15,622 nt of DNA from the NCBI GenBank assembly GCA_025453925.1, contig JALOPK010000037.1, positions 1 through 15,622 on the forward strand, given 5' to 3'. The stretch comes from Candidatus Eiseniibacteriota bacterium. Its GTDB lineage: Bacteria; JAFGKV01. This document shows, in pieces, positions 7,161-14,727 of the stretch. The translations under genes and the position numbers were made by a program. Numbering within the stretch: the first letter of the stretch is position 1; every line of letters begins with the position of its first letter. The notes under the pieces are model-generated. The model ran no database searches and was not told the origin of the DNA. It saw nothing but the letters and a program-made list of their open reading frames with translations.

Positions 7161-8717
7161 TCATGTGGGATCGAGGCTGTACACAATCGCCTCGCCTACA
7201 CCGAAGGAGTCTCTCCACTCCACACCTATTCTGCGAATCGCGCGGATATCGCACCGTCGCAGGCGCAGCCGCATCCCCTCCTCGGTCTCACCATCCAGCG
7301 TCCTGAGTTCGTAGTAGAAACCGCACTCCGCCAGATCCTCACACGTGAAAGAGGAACGAGTGACACTAAGGGGCTGATCCACATAGCCGAGCGCCGGCAC
7401 GGTGAGATCCTCCGCGGCCTTGCCGGCGGCGAGGATTCTTCGCCCGGTGGCGACGACCTGAAGATAGTCGGCAGCGACCTTCCTGCAGCGGACGTACTGC
7501 CGGTAGGTGAAGGTACTCTCGTGGCCAGACCATTCGTCCGGCCTCCAGATCGCGTCGCTGAAGGCGTTGAACCCCATCAGACCGGCGCACAGCAGCGCAA
7601 CCATCAATCCGAACCGCCATCGCGCCAGACCGAATCCGCAGCAGATTGCGAGACCCGGCCAGACCAGCAGCATGTACCGGGGGAAGCGGTACAAGTAGGT
7701 GGAGAATAGTAGCATCACCGCCAGGGCAAACGCCGGCAGCACCCACCAGAATCCGCCCCGAGTCACGGCGAGAGCGGCAAGCGCGATGAACAGGCCGGCG
7801 GCCGCCCCTTCTGCCAGGTGGATTCCGGGGATCAGAGCCGCGGCCCCGATGCCCGCGGCAAGAGGCATCAGCAGAAGCCAGCGTCCCCACGCCGCGGCCA
7901 GCACCCCGGCTCCCATGGGCACCCAAGCCCACTGGTCTACCATCAACCGGCGCATCCAGAATGCGAGTCCCTCAAGTGCGGACCAAGGCCGATCGAGCAC
8001 CGAGAAGTCCTTCACGTTCTCCGGATAGAGGAACCAGCCGTAGTGGAGCTTGCAGGCGACGAGCCAGGTGGCGTACACGCCGACCGGAACCCAGAGGAGC
8101 GCCTTGCGGAACCTCGGTGTGAACAGACCGATCGTTCCGGCCAGGGCCACGACTGCCGACGCGAGCACCCCGGGAGCCTTGGTGAGAGCGGCGAGCGAGC
8201 CTAGGACCACATATGCGAGAGGCCATCCCTTGAAGGCCGCCAGCAAAGTGATCACGGAGAGCGTTGCCACCGGCATGTCCAGGCGAACCATAGTGGTCTG
8301 CACCAGGAAGGGCGGCCAGGAGGCCAGGAGCACGGCGGCGATGGAGCCGGCCCGGGGGGAGGCCAGGCCCGCGCCGAGGGCGTAGACGGCCGCAACGGCC
8401 CCGAGGGAGAAGAGCAGGCAGAGGCCGTGTGCCACCTCGACGTGGGGGCCGAGAAGGCGGAAGGCGACCCCTTCCACCATGAAGTAGAACGGCGGGTGCA
8501 CTTCATCCTCGATGAATGGGCTGAAGGAGCGGGACATGATGAGCGCATTGGGTATCATGTAGGCCGCGCCGTCGCCGAACTCGGGCTGGCGGATGGTCGA
8601 AAGACCCGCGGCGCCGGTGATCCCGAGGCCCACGATCAGGCCCCACCGGGGTGCGGCTTTCTCGAGCGCCCGCGCGGCAGTGCGCCAAAGCCCCTTTGTG
8701 CCCGCGCGGAGGCTCAT
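7161..8717 (-). CDS. GT39/ArnT-like membrane glycosyltransferase
   Basis: This 518-residue protein has a short basic N-terminus, a first helix at about 25-40, then a periplasmic loop with EFGDGAAY (46-53) and EDEVHPPFYF (70-79). An acidic residue followed by HPP-Y is the signature of dolichyl-/polyprenyl-phosphate-mannose type transferases (PMT_2-like, GT-C fold). About nine or ten further hydrophobic helices follow up to roughly residue 380, then a soluble tail of about 130 residues with several Cys residues (RSSFTCEDLAECGFYY). The ATG at 8717 overlaps the stop of the AEC transporter gene (ATGA) and has GGAGG 11 bases upstream. The open frame runs on to 9689, but that extension is antisense to protein logic and is discarded. 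It probably glycosylates a lipid, protein or polymer on the outer face of the inner membrane. Confidence 0.82.
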   Translation of the reverse strand: MSLRAGTKGLWRTAARALEKAAPRWGLIVGLGITGAAGLSTIRQPEFGDGAAYMIPNALIMSRSFSPFIEDEVHPPFYFMVEGVAFRLLGPHVEVAHGLCLLFSLGAVAAVYALGAGLASPRAGSIAAVLLASWPPFLVQTTMVRLDMPVATLSVITLLAAFKGWPLAYVVLGSLAALTKAPGVLASAVVALAGTIGLFTPRFRKALLWVPVGVYATWLVACKLHYGWFLYPENVKDFSVLDRPWSALEGLAFWMRRLMVDQWAWVPMGAGVLAAAWGRWLLLMPLAAGIGAAALIPGIHLAEGAAAGLFIALAALAVTRGGFWWVLPAFALAVMLLFSTYLYRFPRYMLLVWPGLAICCGFGLARWRFGLMVALLCAGLMGFNAFSDAIWRPDEWSGHESTFTYRQYVRCRKVAADYLQVVATGRRILAAGKAAEDLTVPALGYVDQPLSVTRSSFTCEDLAECGFYYELRTLDGETEEGMRLRLRRCDIRAIRRIGVEWRDSFGVGEAIVYSLDPT

Positions 8718-9670
8718 GCCGACGCAATCCTCCAGACGACGAGGCACAACGGCAGGGTGACCGCGCACAGCGCATAGCACACGAGCATGATGCTCCCGAT
8801 CTTCCGCTCGTCGCCGCCATAGGTTCTCACCTGCAGAATCAATCCCGTCGCGGGCGCCGACGCCGCCTGTATCACGAAGAACTCCGCCAGAAGACCGTGT
8901 CGCTGGCCGAGACCGGCGCCGAGGAGAAGCAGCATGACCAGCGCGGGGAGCAGCATGAGTTTGAGTGACGCCACGCGCAGAGCATCCTTCCCGTAGTTCC
9001 GCAGGCAACAGGGAACGCCGCCGAGGATGGCGCCCAGCGCGAAGGTGGCGACGGGCACGGCGGCCTGGCCCATGAGCGTGGTGGCGTGCAGGAACGCGTC
9101 GGGGATCCATTCCCCGATGTGGGTGGCCGCACACGCCATGCCCAGAACGCTGGCGACCAGAGGAGGGGTCACGAGGCCGCGCCAGCCTCCTCGAGTCCCA
9201 CGGTCGCTGACCAGCAGAGGCCCGAGGCTCCACAGGAGGGGATTCAACCCCATGATGAACAGGAACGTGAAGAGCGCGAACTGGTCGAACTGGTCCGGAA
9301 AGAGCCGGAGACCTATCGGCAGCACGAGATAGCCGGCGTTCTGCATCCCCACCAGGGGCAAGAGGTCCCTGGCGGCGGGCATCCTGCGACGGAAGACCGG
9401 CAACGCCAGACCGAAGCCCAGAGCGACCATGGCAACGGCCGAGATCGGAAGCACCCACCAGAACGAGAGTGCCTTGGGGTCGAATGTGCTTGCCAGGTTC
9501 GAGAACATGAGAGCGGGAAGGAAAACGTTGACGGTGACTGCCGTGAGGCCGGTGACCTGGGACTGCGTCACCACCTTCTTGCGGACAAGGATCCCCGCGG
9601 CCGCCACCACGACGAAGATGTCCAGGACGGCGAGAAACGTCCCCCAGAATGCAGGAAGAAATGACGGCAT
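8714..9670 (-). CDS. AEC-family (auxin efflux carrier-like) permease
   Basis: This 318-residue, highly hydrophobic protein has roughly ten membrane helices in two five-helix halves, the usual size and layout of AEC (Mem_trans) permeases. Characteristic segments are ILVRKKVVTQSQVTGL after helix 1, VNVFLPALMFSNLAST, the MQNAGYLVLPIGLRLF segment, and APATGLILQVRTYGGDE near the C-terminus. Bacterial relatives move small organic acids such as malate or malonate; the substrate here cannot be deduced. The ATG at 9670 has GAGG seven bases upstream. It is the first gene of the minus-strand block ending in tldE, so the promoter should lie in 9671-10174. The stop overlaps the following glycosyltransferase start by four bases. 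Confidence 0.9.
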   Translation of the reverse strand: MPSFLPAFWGTFLAVLDIFVVVAAAGILVRKKVVTQSQVTGLTAVTVNVFLPALMFSNLASTFDPKALSFWWVLPISAVAMVALGFGLALPVFRRRMPAARDLLPLVGMQNAGYLVLPIGLRLFPDQFDQFALFTFLFIMGLNPLLWSLGPLLVSDRGTRGGWRGLVTPPLVASVLGMACAATHIGEWIPDAFLHATTLMGQAAVPVATFALGAILGGVPCCLRNYGKDALRVASLKLMLLPALVMLLLLGAGLGQRHGLLAEFFVIQAASAPATGLILQVRTYGGDERKIGSIMLVCYALCAVTLPLCLVVWRIASA

Positions 9671-10174
9671 GCGCGGGCCTCGGGTTCACAGAAAGGCGTC
9701 AGAAGGACTTCCCTGGCGACGATCTGATCCGGTGAGGAGTGTCAGCGAAAGGCGGGAGGCAATCAGGCAGAAACCCGCGCACGACGCAATAGCGGGGCGA
9801 TGGCGTCGGTCGACGGGGCATGCGCCGTTCCTACTCCACGAAGATGCCCGTGGGCCTCACCAGGCCGGAACGAATCTGCGTTCGTGGGCGCAGGCTGACG
9901 AGCAGGCCCTCGGAGGTGTCGATCAGTTGGCTGCCGGGGCCGGGCGCCGCGGCTCCGCCGTGCAACCCCTTGACGCAGGTGGGACCCGCGGCAGATTCTC
10001 GGCCACGACTCGCGTGAATGTCATCCCTGAGTCGCCGGCATGCTGCGGACGGTGGTCCACGGCAACCGGCGGCGCGGCCGCTGTGCACGGCACCGCATTG
10101 GTAGACGCCGGCGGCGTTGATAGGGCACGTTGAGGCCCGGATCGCGGAAGACGTGCCACCCCCTGGAGTTGCCG
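9671..10174. other. Divergent intergenic region, possible coding relic
   Basis: This 504-base gap separates the divergent AEC and sulfatase genes and should contain both promoters. TTGACG at 9970-9975 is a possible -35 for the plus strand, but no convincing -10 follows 16-18 bases later. On the minus strand a frame ending at 9831 (TAG) reads GSQLIDTSEGLLVSLRPR followed by a tail ending TGIFVE, which has protein-like composition. Neighbouring minus-strand frames hold NTAIGNSRGWHVFRDPGLN (around 10130-10190) and SGMTFTRVVAENLPRV (around 9985-10035). These could be pieces of one frameshifted gene, but no start, no intact frame and no recognisable family were found, so it is not called as a gene. 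Confidence 0.4.
10165..10168 (+). promoter_or_regulatory. Ribosome binding site fixing the sulfatase start
   Basis: GGAG sits six bases before the ATG at 10175. It picks that ATG over the TTG at 10130 in the same frame, and the chosen start places the twin-arginine motif at residues 6-7, as expected for a Tat signal peptide. Confidence 0.7.
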
Positions 10175-11659
10175 ATGGCAGTATTGACGAGACGAAACTT
10201 CCTCAAGTCCACCGCCGCCGCGGCAGGGCTTCATTTGTTGCCGATGGGGCACCGGGGCGCATCTGCCTTTGCCGAATCTCCGCCGGCCGGCGGAGCATCC
10301 CGTCCCAACCTCCTGGTGGTGTTTCCGGATCAGTTCCGGCGACAGGCGCCGGGATTCATGGGTGAGGATCCGGCCCTCACGCCCAACCTGGACCGGTTCG
10401 CCGCAGAGAGCCTCGCGTGCACGGATGCCGTCAGCAACTGCCCCCTGTGCAGCCCGTTCCGCGCCATGCTGCTCACGGGGAAGTACCCGTCGGCGAACGG
10501 CGTGACGGACAACTGCTCCTCCCGGCCCTACATGGCGTCCTCCTACCTGCGGGCCAACGAGCGATGCCTATCCGATGTCCTCGCCGATTCGGGCTACGAC
10601 CTCGGCTACATCGGCAAGTGGCATTTGGAGCATCCCGAGCCTCCGTTTGTGGACCCCGGGCCCGAGGCGTGGGATGAGTACACACCGCCCGAGCGCCGCC
10701 ACGGCTTCTCGTTCTGGCATTCCCATGGGATCTATGACAACCACCTCGCGCCACGCTACTGGGTCGGCGACAGCCCGCGGGATCGGCCGACCACCTTCTA
10801 TCAGTGGTCGCCCCGCCATGAGGCCGACGTGGCGATTTCCTACATCAGGAACGAGGGCGGGAGAGTCCGCGACCCGGCGCGACCGTTCGCTTTGTTCGTT
10901 GCCATGAACCCGCCCCATCCGCCGTGGGACATGGTCCCCGGGGAGTACGTGCAACGCTATGCGCATCTGCCGGTCCGCGATCTCCTGAACCGACCCAATG
11001 TCGACTTCGACTCCACGTCGGGGGAAGTCATCAGCGGCATCGGCAGCGCCCACCTGTACTTCGCCGCGGTCACCGGGGTCGACCATCAGTTCGGCCGCAT
11101 CCTGCAGTGCCTGGCCGATGAAGGGTTGGCGAAAGACACCATTGTGGTGTTCACCTCCGACCACGGGGAAATGCTGGGCAGTCATGGACGGATGGGCAAA
11201 ATGGTGTGGTACGAGGAATCCCTGGGCATTCCCTTCATCATTCGCTGGCCTGGCGTCATCCGGCCCCGGCGGGATGATCTCCTCCTGAGTGTGCCTGACA
11301 TCATGCCCTCCCTGCTGGGTCTGTTGGGGCTGGGTTCGAGAACTCCACAGGGGGTCCAGGGCATTGACCTCTCGGAGACTATTCTCGGAGGCTCGGGCCC
11401 ACGTCCGTCCTCCGCCCTCTACATCCAGGCCGGAGCGGAGCAGTTCGGCGCGCGGGGCGTGCGCACACACCTTCACACCTATGCATACAACCGGAGCGTG
11501 AGAGCGGGGAGTTCGGAACTCCTGTTCGACAATGTTCACGATCCCTACCAGATGAAGAACCTGGCGCGACGCGATGCCGCCACCGCGGCCGGACTGCACC
11601 GCGAAATGATTGCCTGGCTGGAGCGGATAGACGATCCCTGGCTGAAGGCCGGGACATAG
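10175..11659 (+). CDS. Tat-exported Cys-type sulfatase
   Basis: This 494-residue protein begins with a twin-arginine signal (TRRNFLKSTAAAAG, residues 5-18) and a hydrophobic stretch, so it is probably folded in the cytoplasm and exported by Tat. The sulfatase fold is shown by PDQ with metal-binding Asp52, the active-site signature CSPFR at 92-96 (Cys92, to be oxidised to formylglycine), GKWH at 147-150, NPPHPPW with His248, TSDHGEM with Asp329/His330, and Lys342 in GKMVWYEES. Length and motif order fit the alkaline-phosphatase-like sulfatase family (PF00884). It hydrolyses sulfate esters, possibly on a polysaccharide or glycan; the exact substrate is not visible. It faces the anSME gene, stop to stop, across 29 bases. 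No TonB receptor, SusD or glycoside hydrolase lies nearby, so a classic sulfated-polysaccharide locus is not supported. Confidence 0.94.
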   Translation: MAVLTRRNFLKSTAAAAGLHLLPMGHRGASAFAESPPAGGASRPNLLVVFPDQFRRQAPGFMGEDPALTPNLDRFAAESLACTDAVSNCPLCSPFRAMLLTGKYPSANGVTDNCSSRPYMASSYLRANERCLSDVLADSGYDLGYIGKWHLEHPEPPFVDPGPEAWDEYTPPERRHGFSFWHSHGIYDNHLAPRYWVGDSPRDRPTTFYQWSPRHEADVAISYIRNEGGRVRDPARPFALFVAMNPPHPPWDMVPGEYVQRYAHLPVRDLLNRPNVDFDSTSGEVISGIGSAHLYFAAVTGVDHQFGRILQCLADEGLAKDTIVVFTSDHGEMLGSHGRMGKMVWYEESLGIPFIIRWPGVIRPRRDDLLLSVPDIMPSLLGLLGLGSRTPQGVQGIDLSETILGGSGPRPSSALYIQAGAEQFGARGVRTHLHTYAYNRSVRAGSSELLFDNVHDPYQMKNLARRDAATAAGLHREMIAWLERIDDPWLKAGT

Positions 11660-11688
11660 CAGGTTCGCGTTCCCCCCGGGGACGGGCC

Positions 11689-12978
11689 TCAGGATCGATC
11701 ATGCGCGCCGCAGCATCGCTTCCATTTCAGGCCTGAGCCGCATGGACAGGGGGAGTTCCGGCCCTCGGGGCCCTGAAATCCGCTCCGCGGCGCGGTCTCC
11801 GTGATCCGGTCTTGTCCGAACCGGGACGAAGTGGAACGGTCCCGCGCCCGCATTTCCCGGGCCAGCGGCTCCAGCCGGGGAACGGCGTGCGCAAACCAGA
11901 GGCGGTATCCAGGGCAGAGAACGCTGGGCAGGCCCTCGGCGGGCCTGTGTTTCGGGCATCCCCCGCCGCAGAAGGTCCTCCACTCGCACCCGCGGCATCC
12001 CTCGGCAAGGTCCCTTTTCCGGAGGACGAAACGCGCCAGCGCCGCACCGTCAACGCCGGCAGGCCATTCGCGGTCAAGGGATGGACCGTTCCCGCAAATC
12101 CGACCAAGGCGCCACTCCGGGGTGACGAAGTGGTCGCAGGCATACACGCTGCCGTCCGACTCGACGGTCAGCTGTCGTGCACACAGGGATGCCGCCGTGC
12201 AGAGCGACTCCACCCCCGTGGTCATGCGGTAGATGAGCGCATCGATGGCGCGCTCAGACACGCTGTCCCGGTGACGCGCCAGCCAGAGGTCGAGGATCCT
12301 GCAGAGGAAGCGGCCGTATGCCAGCGGGTCGGGGCACCAGGACGCCGGCCGCTTCGACCCCGATCCCTCGTCCGGGGTCCACTCGATCACCGGGATGAAC
12401 TGCAGCCATCTGGCGCCCAGGTCGAGGAGGTGGCCCAGGACCTCGTCCGGGGCGTGCACGTTCCCGTCGTGTATGACGCTGAGCACGTTGCAGGCGACCC
12501 CGTGATCCCTTAGCGACCGGAAGGCGGAGGCAGCCGCCTCGTGGCTGCTGCCTCCGCTCCTGAGGGTGCGGTAGGAATCGTGGAGATGCCGGGGACCGTC
12601 GATGGAGAGCCCGACAAGGAAACGGTTGTCCCGGAGGAACCGACACCAGGCCTCGTTCAGGAGCGTGCCGTTGGTCTGCAGCGTATGCGTGACGGTCTGC
12701 CCCGGCCGCGCGTGCCGTGCGGCGGCCTGCACCGCCCGGCGGAAGAACGGGAGCCCGGCCAGCGTCGGCTCTCCTCCCTGCCACGCGATGGTGACGCACC
12801 CCGGAGCCCGTGGCAGATACCCTGCGAACACGGACTCCAGTACGTTGAACTCCATGGTCTCGCCGGTTCCGCCGCTCTGCTCCCCCGGTCCATAGTAGCA
12901 GTACGCGCACGTTCCGGTGCATCGCGCACCGACCGGCTTGATCATGATGGTCACTGATGCCGGATCAACGCCGGGCAC
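11689..12978 (-). CDS. Anaerobic sulfatase-maturating radical SAM enzyme (anSME)
   Basis: This 429-residue protein has a radical SAM cluster motif CTGTCAYC (Cys20, Cys24, Cys27), WQGGEPTL at 67-74, LSIDGP, FIPVIE, and a Cys-rich SPASM region (LCTAASLCARQ, VYACDHF, CRGCEWRTFCGGGCPKHR) that binds two extra Fe-S clusters. MIKPVG directly before the first motif is typical of anSMEs. These enzymes oxidise the sulfatase active-site Cys or Ser to formylglycine without oxygen. The C-terminus carries a SEC-C zinc motif (NSPCPCGSGLKWKRCCG). Start: GTG at 12978 has GGAGGAGG just upstream and leaves ten residues before MIKP; ATG at 13041 is possible (21 more residues) but lacks a ribosome binding site. 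The likely client is the adjacent convergent sulfatase, though the gene itself belongs to the HIT/DUF169 operon. Confidence 0.93.
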   Translation of the reverse strand: MPGVDPASVTIMIKPVGARCTGTCAYCYYGPGEQSGGTGETMEFNVLESVFAGYLPRAPGCVTIAWQGGEPTLAGLPFFRRAVQAAARHARPGQTVTHTLQTNGTLLNEAWCRFLRDNRFLVGLSIDGPRHLHDSYRTLRSGGSSHEAAASAFRSLRDHGVACNVLSVIHDGNVHAPDEVLGHLLDLGARWLQFIPVIEWTPDEGSGSKRPASWCPDPLAYGRFLCRILDLWLARHRDSVSERAIDALIYRMTTGVESLCTAASLCARQLTVESDGSVYACDHFVTPEWRLGRICGNGPSLDREWPAGVDGAALARFVLRKRDLAEGCRGCEWRTFCGGGCPKHRPAEGLPSVLCPGYRLWFAHAVPRLEPLAREMRARDRSTSSRFGQDRITETAPRSGFQGPEGRNSPCPCGSGLKWKRCCGAHDRS

Positions 12979-12980
12979 GA

Positions 12981-12990
12981 TTCCTCCTCC
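12981..12990 (-). promoter_or_regulatory. Strong ribosome binding site for the anSME GTG start
   Basis: The minus strand reads GGAGGAGGAA followed by TC and then GTG at 12978. This is the best Shine-Dalgarno sequence near the 5' end of the anSME frame and is the reason for preferring GTG 12978 over ATG 13041. It could instead be chance within Gly codons of a longer N-terminus. Confidence 0.55.
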
Positions 12991-13059
12991 GAACCGTCCT
13001 CCCGGGGCGAACGCCCGGGCAGGATCCGGGCTCGCGGGCATTGGAGACCGCGTCCGTGC

Positions 13060-13551
13060 TCACGGTCCGCGCCGCAGCGGATTCCCTTCGGGACACAGTT
13101 CGCCCATCGCTCGCGAGATTGCTTCTTGCACCTTGGTCATATCCTCCGGACTGCGATAGGGCCGCCGCTGCCAGATCATTCTCATGGAGAAGAGACCATC
13201 CTTCGTCCATCGCGGCATGATGTGCACGTGAATGTGGGGCACACTCTGGCTCACAATGGTGTTGATCGCCAGAAACGAACCCTCGGCGCCCATGCCGCGC
13301 TGGACCGCGATCGACAGGAGCCTCGCCGTGGCGAACAGCGGGGCAACAAGGTCGTGCGGAAGATCCGGGAGCGTCGCGTGATGCGCCTTGGGCACCAGCA
13401 GGCAGTGCCCATGCACCAGCGGCCGGTGATCAAGAAACGCAAGGGAGATGGAATCCTCGAACACGGCGCGGCAAGGGACGCGACCCTCGACGATGGCGCA
13501 GAAGGCGCAGGCCGGGGAATCCTCGAACAGCTCCAACTCGGTTCTCGCCAT
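13060..13551 (-). CDS. HIT-family (histidine triad) nucleotide hydrolase
   Basis: This 163-residue protein has the histidine triad HIHVHIMPR (His106, His108, His110) that forms the nucleotide-phosphate active site of HIT hydrolases and transferases. CAFC (Cys15/Cys18) and a His-rich AHHATL stretch near 56-61 match the zinc-site layout of HINT/Fhit-like members. GHCLLVPKAHH is the conserved strand before the triad in this family. Known members cleave AMP-lysine, adenylyl-sulfate or dinucleoside polyphosphates; which applies here is not visible. The ATG at 13551 is eight bases after the DUF169 stop, with AGG of the overlapping GATAGG as a weak ribosome binding site; the frame is open to 13710 but only within the DUF169 gene. 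The gene is followed by the anSME gene. Confidence 0.92.
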   Translation of the reverse strand: MARTELELFEDSPACAFCAIVEGRVPCRAVFEDSISLAFLDHRPLVHGHCLLVPKAHHATLPDLPHDLVAPLFATARLLSIAVQRGMGAEGSFLAINTIVSQSVPHIHVHIMPRWTKDGLFSMRMIWQRRPYRSPEDMTKVQEAISRAMGELCPEGNPLRRGP

Positions 13552-13559
13552 GGCGGAGC

Positions 13560-14330
13560 CTATCGCAGTTCGCACTCCAGGTGGCGACTGATGCGGTCTC
13601 TGACCTTGGTCCACGAGGGCGTGATGAGAAAGCTCTCGTCCATGTTCGCCACCATGCGCGTGAAGAGAGGCCAGGGGACGGCAAAGGTCAGTTCGGAGCC
13701 GGCGACGCACGGCCGCGCCGATACGTCGAACATGCCGAGCACAGCCCTCGGCTCATCGGAGGCCAGCTCACGGCGGGGATGCTGGACGATCGAACTGCAG
13801 CCGGAGCCCATGGGCGCGATGACCCCGTGCGGATCAACCCGATCGTAGTTCGCCAGCGTGAAGAGACCGGCGAGCACGTCGCAGGTCGCGAAGAACACCA
13901 CGACCTCCGGCTGATCAGGCCCCCGGAGGAGATCCCATGGCGCGAAGATGATGTACCGGCCCGGGGCCTCGAAGGCTGCCTGTTCCTTCATCATCTCCCG
14001 CACTAGCCTTGGTGACTTCTTGTAGCGCTCACCTTCCAGCTTCCCGGGAATGCCGCAGGAGAGGAAGTGCTCGAACCGGGGATGAAGCTCGCTGCTGAAA
14101 CCAAGGTACCGCTTGCCTCCTCCACAGGCGACCGCGGTCTTGTCGAACGCGATGACATCACCGCGGCGAACCCGCGCGAGATCGCAGATGATGCAGCGGT
14201 GACCCGTGGCGTGGGGTGCCTGCGTGGCCGGATCGACGGAATCGGAGTACCAGTAGGCAATGGGGAGCTCGCTGCCCGGGAAGTATCGTTTCCATCCCTC
14301 GGCGAACCGTTGGGAAATCGTTGGGTCCAT
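13560..14330 (-). CDS. DUF169 family protein
   Basis: This 256-residue protein resembles DUF169 (PF02596, COG2043), an uncharacterised family common in anaerobic bacteria and archaea. Family marks are CIICDLARVRRGD (Cys46, Cys49), ACGGGKRYLGF (Cys69), FLSCGIPG (Cys92), APMGSGCSSIVQ (Cys178), the ELTFAVPWPLF strand and the C-terminal SW-K-R segment. The spaced cysteines suggest a metal or Fe-S ligand set, which is inference only. The start ATG at 14330 was chosen because TGGAGGGG lies directly upstream; the frame continues to 14396 but that part overlaps the DUF1232 gene. It lies 20 bases after the DUF1232 gene and 8 before the HIT gene, so it is in the same operon as the anSME. No function is established. 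Confidence 0.88.
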   Translation of the reverse strand: MDPTISQRFAEGWKRYFPGSELPIAYWYSDSVDPATQAPHATGHRCIICDLARVRRGDVIAFDKTAVACGGGKRYLGFSSELHPRFEHFLSCGIPGKLEGERYKKSPRLVREMMKEQAAFEAPGRYIIFAPWDLLRGPDQPEVVVFFATCDVLAGLFTLANYDRVDPHGVIAPMGSGCSSIVQHPRRELASDEPRAVLGMFDVSARPCVAGSELTFAVPWPLFTRMVANMDESFLITPSWTKVRDRISRHLECELR

Positions 14331-14350
14331 AACCCCTCCATTCGATGGGA

Positions 14351-14644
14351 TCACGACGAAGCGCCTGCCGTTCCCGCGCCCGCGCGATGCCGACAATCGT
14401 CTCGCACGGCGCGTGGGGTGAACCGCAGGCCGAGCCAGACGAGAAGCCCGACCACGACGAGGTCATCCAGATGGCCGAGAACGGGAATGAAATCGGGAAT
14501 GATGTCGATGGGTGAGAGCAGGTAGGCGATGGCGGCGGCCAGGAGCACCCGCGCCACCCACGGCGTCCGCGGGTCGGCCACCATGAGGCGAAAGGCGTCG
14601 ATCTCCCGTACCAGACGCCCGAGCTTGCCCCCGAGTGCCGTCAC
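14351..14644 (-). CDS. YkvA-like DUF1232 small membrane protein
   Basis: This 97-residue protein contains the DUF1232 core, AYLLSPIDIIPDFIPVLG followed by HLDDLVVV, at about residues 40-67, flanked by a hydrophobic helix before it and one after it. The family is small, membrane-associated and of unknown function. The start is GTG at 14644 with GAGAGA upstream; the next in-frame candidate, ATG before VADPRTPW, would remove about 20 residues but keep the domain. The preceding dppA-like gene ends 83 bases upstream; that gap has small GC hairpins (CTTCGC/GCGAAG at 14703-14724 and CGGCGA/TCGCCG at 14656-14678), so a separate or partly terminated transcript is possible. Confidence 0.88.
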   Translation of the reverse strand: MTALGGKLGRLVREIDAFRLMVADPRTPWVARVLLAAAIAYLLSPIDIIPDFIPVLGHLDDLVVVGLLVWLGLRFTPRAVRDDCRHRAGAGTAGASS

Positions 14645-14727
14645 GGCGGGTCTCTCGGCGACAGAGGTCTCATCGCCGGAACGGGGCGCCCGGCGGCAGG
14701 ACCTTCGCGCACGCCATGGCGAAGCCC

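Noticed and set aside
8718-9689. Upstream extension of the GT39 gene to 842 residues
   Set aside because: The extension lies over the AEC permease gene and is Arg/Pro/His-rich; the ATG at 8717 with the ATGA overlap is the real start.
9970-10000. Sigma-70 promoter with TTGACG at 9970
   Set aside because: No acceptable -10 hexamer lies at the expected spacing, so it is mentioned only as a possibility.
10568-11599. A 343-codon minus-strand open frame across the sulfatase
   Set aside because: It is the mirror of the sulfatase frame, whose catalytic motifs are all intact on the plus strand, and it has no family-like features.
11660-11688. Bidirectional terminator between the sulfatase and anSME genes
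   Set aside because: Only a short CCCC/GGGG palindrome is present and there is no T-run on either strand within the 29-base gap, so an intrinsic terminator is not supported.
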